DNA of 64,000 nucleotides from Rhodopseudomonas sp. BR0M22 (GTDB lineage: Bacteria; Pseudomonadota; Alphaproteobacteria; Rhizobiales; Xanthobacteraceae). Below are positions 63,213-64,000 of this stretch, one piece after another (the stretch's first letter is position 1; every line of letters begins with the position of its first letter). The translations under genes were made by a program, and so were the position numbers. The notes below the pieces were generated by a model, which saw only the letters and a program-made list of their open reading frames with translations, was not told the DNA's origin and did no database searches. The DNA lies in assembly GCF_010907035.1 (NCBI RefSeq), contig NZ_QUMK01000004.1, positions 46,442 to 110,441 on the forward strand, given 5' to 3'.

Positions 63213-63229
63213 CGCCGCACCGAATTTTG

Positions 63230-63243
63230 CTGACGCGCGTCAA
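63230..63243 (-). promoter_or_regulatory. FixK/FNR-like box, imperfect, next to the operon start
   Basis: CTGAC-GCGC-GTCAA: one mismatch to TTGAC-N4-GTCAA. Its centre is only about 24 bp before the annotated start, so it would fit activation only with a leaderless or later start, or act as a block. Confidence 0.35.
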
Positions 63244-63501
63244 AGCCGTTCGGTGCAATTGCCCCGGGGTGAGAGCGAAGCCTGGGGCGGCTGGGCTGAC
63301 AGTTGGTGATGCAAATACCGTCGCCGCTGGTCTCGGATCGATAGCTGGCAGACAAAGTGAATCCTTCAGGTCACCCGAGCCAGAACCTTCCGTTGCCCGA
63401 CGACCCTACCGAAGGGCTGCTCAGGTCGTAGAGTGCGGCGCTCGAATAGCGAGCCTACTGCTCATGACTATCAGCTTTGATCGTGGCGGCGGGAGCTTTC
63501 C

Positions 63502-63515
63502 TTGATGCACGTCAA
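63502..63515 (-). promoter_or_regulatory. FixK/FNR-type box upstream of the ferrosome operon
   Basis: TTGAT-GCAC-GTCAA matches the TTGA-N6-TCAA consensus on both arms. It lies about 290 bp before the operon start and downstream of the Hpt gene stop. Confidence 0.6.
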
Positions 63516-63591
63516 ATATCGAGGTGCCGGCGCTAACCATCCCGACGACGGCGCTTGGGTCATCCGAATCCGGATGCTCCGGTTACTCGGT

Positions 63592-64000
63592 TCAGCCTGT
63601 CCGTCTTGCTGCGGGGGCTGCCTCTTGAAGCGCGAGCAAACGGGTGCGGCTCATGTCGAACAACCGCACCATGCGAATCCGCAGTTTGTCGAGATCGCCG
63701 ACGGTGCCTTGCTGTCGCGCCAGCGTCTCGAACTGTTCAGCCGTCGCAGCGAGCGACAACGCGCCGACGATCCGGCCCGAGCTCTTGATGGTGTGGGCCG
63801 GCATTACCGCATCCTCGATCCGACCGCCCTCGAGCGCGGTTTTGATCGCAGCGAGATATTCGGCCGTGTCGTTGATGAAGAACGTCACCAGCGTGTCGAA
63901 CCGATGCATCGCGCTACGGGTGGTCTCGTAGACGGTCAGGTCGATGATTGCGACGCTGGGTTCTGCGGCCCGCTCAGCTGGTGCAGATGGGGGCGTGGGA
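63592..64000 (-). CDS. Hpt-domain protein, 5' part cut by window edge
   Basis: The visible 135 C-terminal residues contain a histidine phosphotransfer domain: FFINDTAEYLAAIKTALEGG, then the phospho-His in PAHTIKSSGRIVGA, and a following helix AATAEQFETLARQQG. An internal ATG at 63907-63909 could start an isolated Hpt protein, but the frame stays open to the window edge with acceptable sequence (Pro/Ala-rich, then VAIIDLTVYETTR), so it is probably the C-terminus of a larger hybrid kinase. Confidence 0.75.
   Translation of the reverse strand, partial: PTPPSAPAERAAEPSVAIIDLTVYETTRSAMHRFDTLVTFFINDTAEYLAAIKTALEGGRIEDAVMPAHTIKSSGRIVGALSLAATAEQFETLARQQGTVGDLDKLRIRMVRLFDMSRTRLLALQEAAPAARRTG

Larger units (their letters stand above)
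63213..63591. other. Control region between the ferrosome operon and the Hpt gene
   Basis: 379 bp. Two FixK/FNR-like boxes are listed separately. No coding sequence is recognised. Confidence 0.4.

Noticed and set aside
1..64000. CRISPR arrays, rRNA, tRNA, complete insertion sequences or prophage genes
   Set aside because: No regularly spaced repeats, no tRNA-like TTCGA-arm structures and no transposase or phage structural motifs were recognised when reading both strands.

Overview
The window looks like a chromosomal segment of a purple non-sulphur alphaproteobacterium close to Rhodopseudomonas palustris (Nitrobacteraceae). The reasons are high GC with GC-rich third positions, Irr-type iron regulation, FixK/FNR-type TTGA-N6-TCAA boxes, a cytochrome c' gene, a palindromic intergenic element of a style common in Bradyrhizobium relatives, and a gene set resembling a ferrosome cluster. 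This is an inference from content; no rRNA or tRNA is present to confirm it.

Left part (0-15 kb): an AbrB-type antitoxin cut by the edge, an NTF2-FMO flavoprotein, a short pyruvate kinase, an ArsC/YffB-like protein, a branched-chain amino acid ABC transporter (livG-F-H-M), a large DUF4407 membrane protein, a DUF47-Pit phosphate uptake pair, a guanidinium exporter preceded by a guanidine-II riboswitch on the minus strand, and prfC.

15-20 kb is an accessory insertion: a palindromic repeat and about 1 kb of non-coding DNA, then an AT-richer two-gene unit matching the IetAS anti-phage/plasmid-stability system (AAA+ ATPase plus subtilisin-like protease with an intact triad).

20-30.7 kb: an SRPBCC protein; a TPR-beta-barrel (Slam/DUF560-like) gene coupled to a FecR-domain protein with a TbpB-like C-terminal barrel, a candidate type XI secretion pair; a Tad-like protein; a CHASE2 adenylate cyclase; a CHASE3 histidine kinase; irr behind a perfect FixK-type box; and cytochrome c' plus a b561-like cytochrome.

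30.8-38.2 kb is a metal/siderophore uptake locus: a TonB receptor with a structured leader, a FecB-C-D-type ABC importer, and a convergent three-gene unit (two GATase1/ThuA-like proteins and an FmdE-like protein) of unknown function.

38.5-45 kb holds a TopAI-YjhQ type toxin-antitoxin module, an HTH/MmyB regulator divergent from an MFS exporter with a direct-repeat operator candidate, a TetR regulator divergent from a darcynin-family gene, a decayed ABC ATPase and a GNAT gene.

44.3-58 kb is one catabolic locus: LysR, gabT, gabD, an M20 amidohydrolase, a ThDP enzyme, a Dpp-type peptide ABC importer and a cytoplasmic gamma-glutamyltransferase. Together they suggest import, hydrolysis and oxidation of gamma-glutamyl or GABA-containing compounds. 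A secreted RlpA-staphylococcal nuclease fusion follows.

59.3-63.2 kb (minus strand) is the most notable system: a P1B-type ATPase translationally coupled to five small proteins, two of which share its N-terminal LPGRIRL motif domain, with FixK-like boxes upstream. This matches the layout of ferrosome (fez) iron-storage organelle clusters. The right edge cuts an Hpt phosphotransfer protein.
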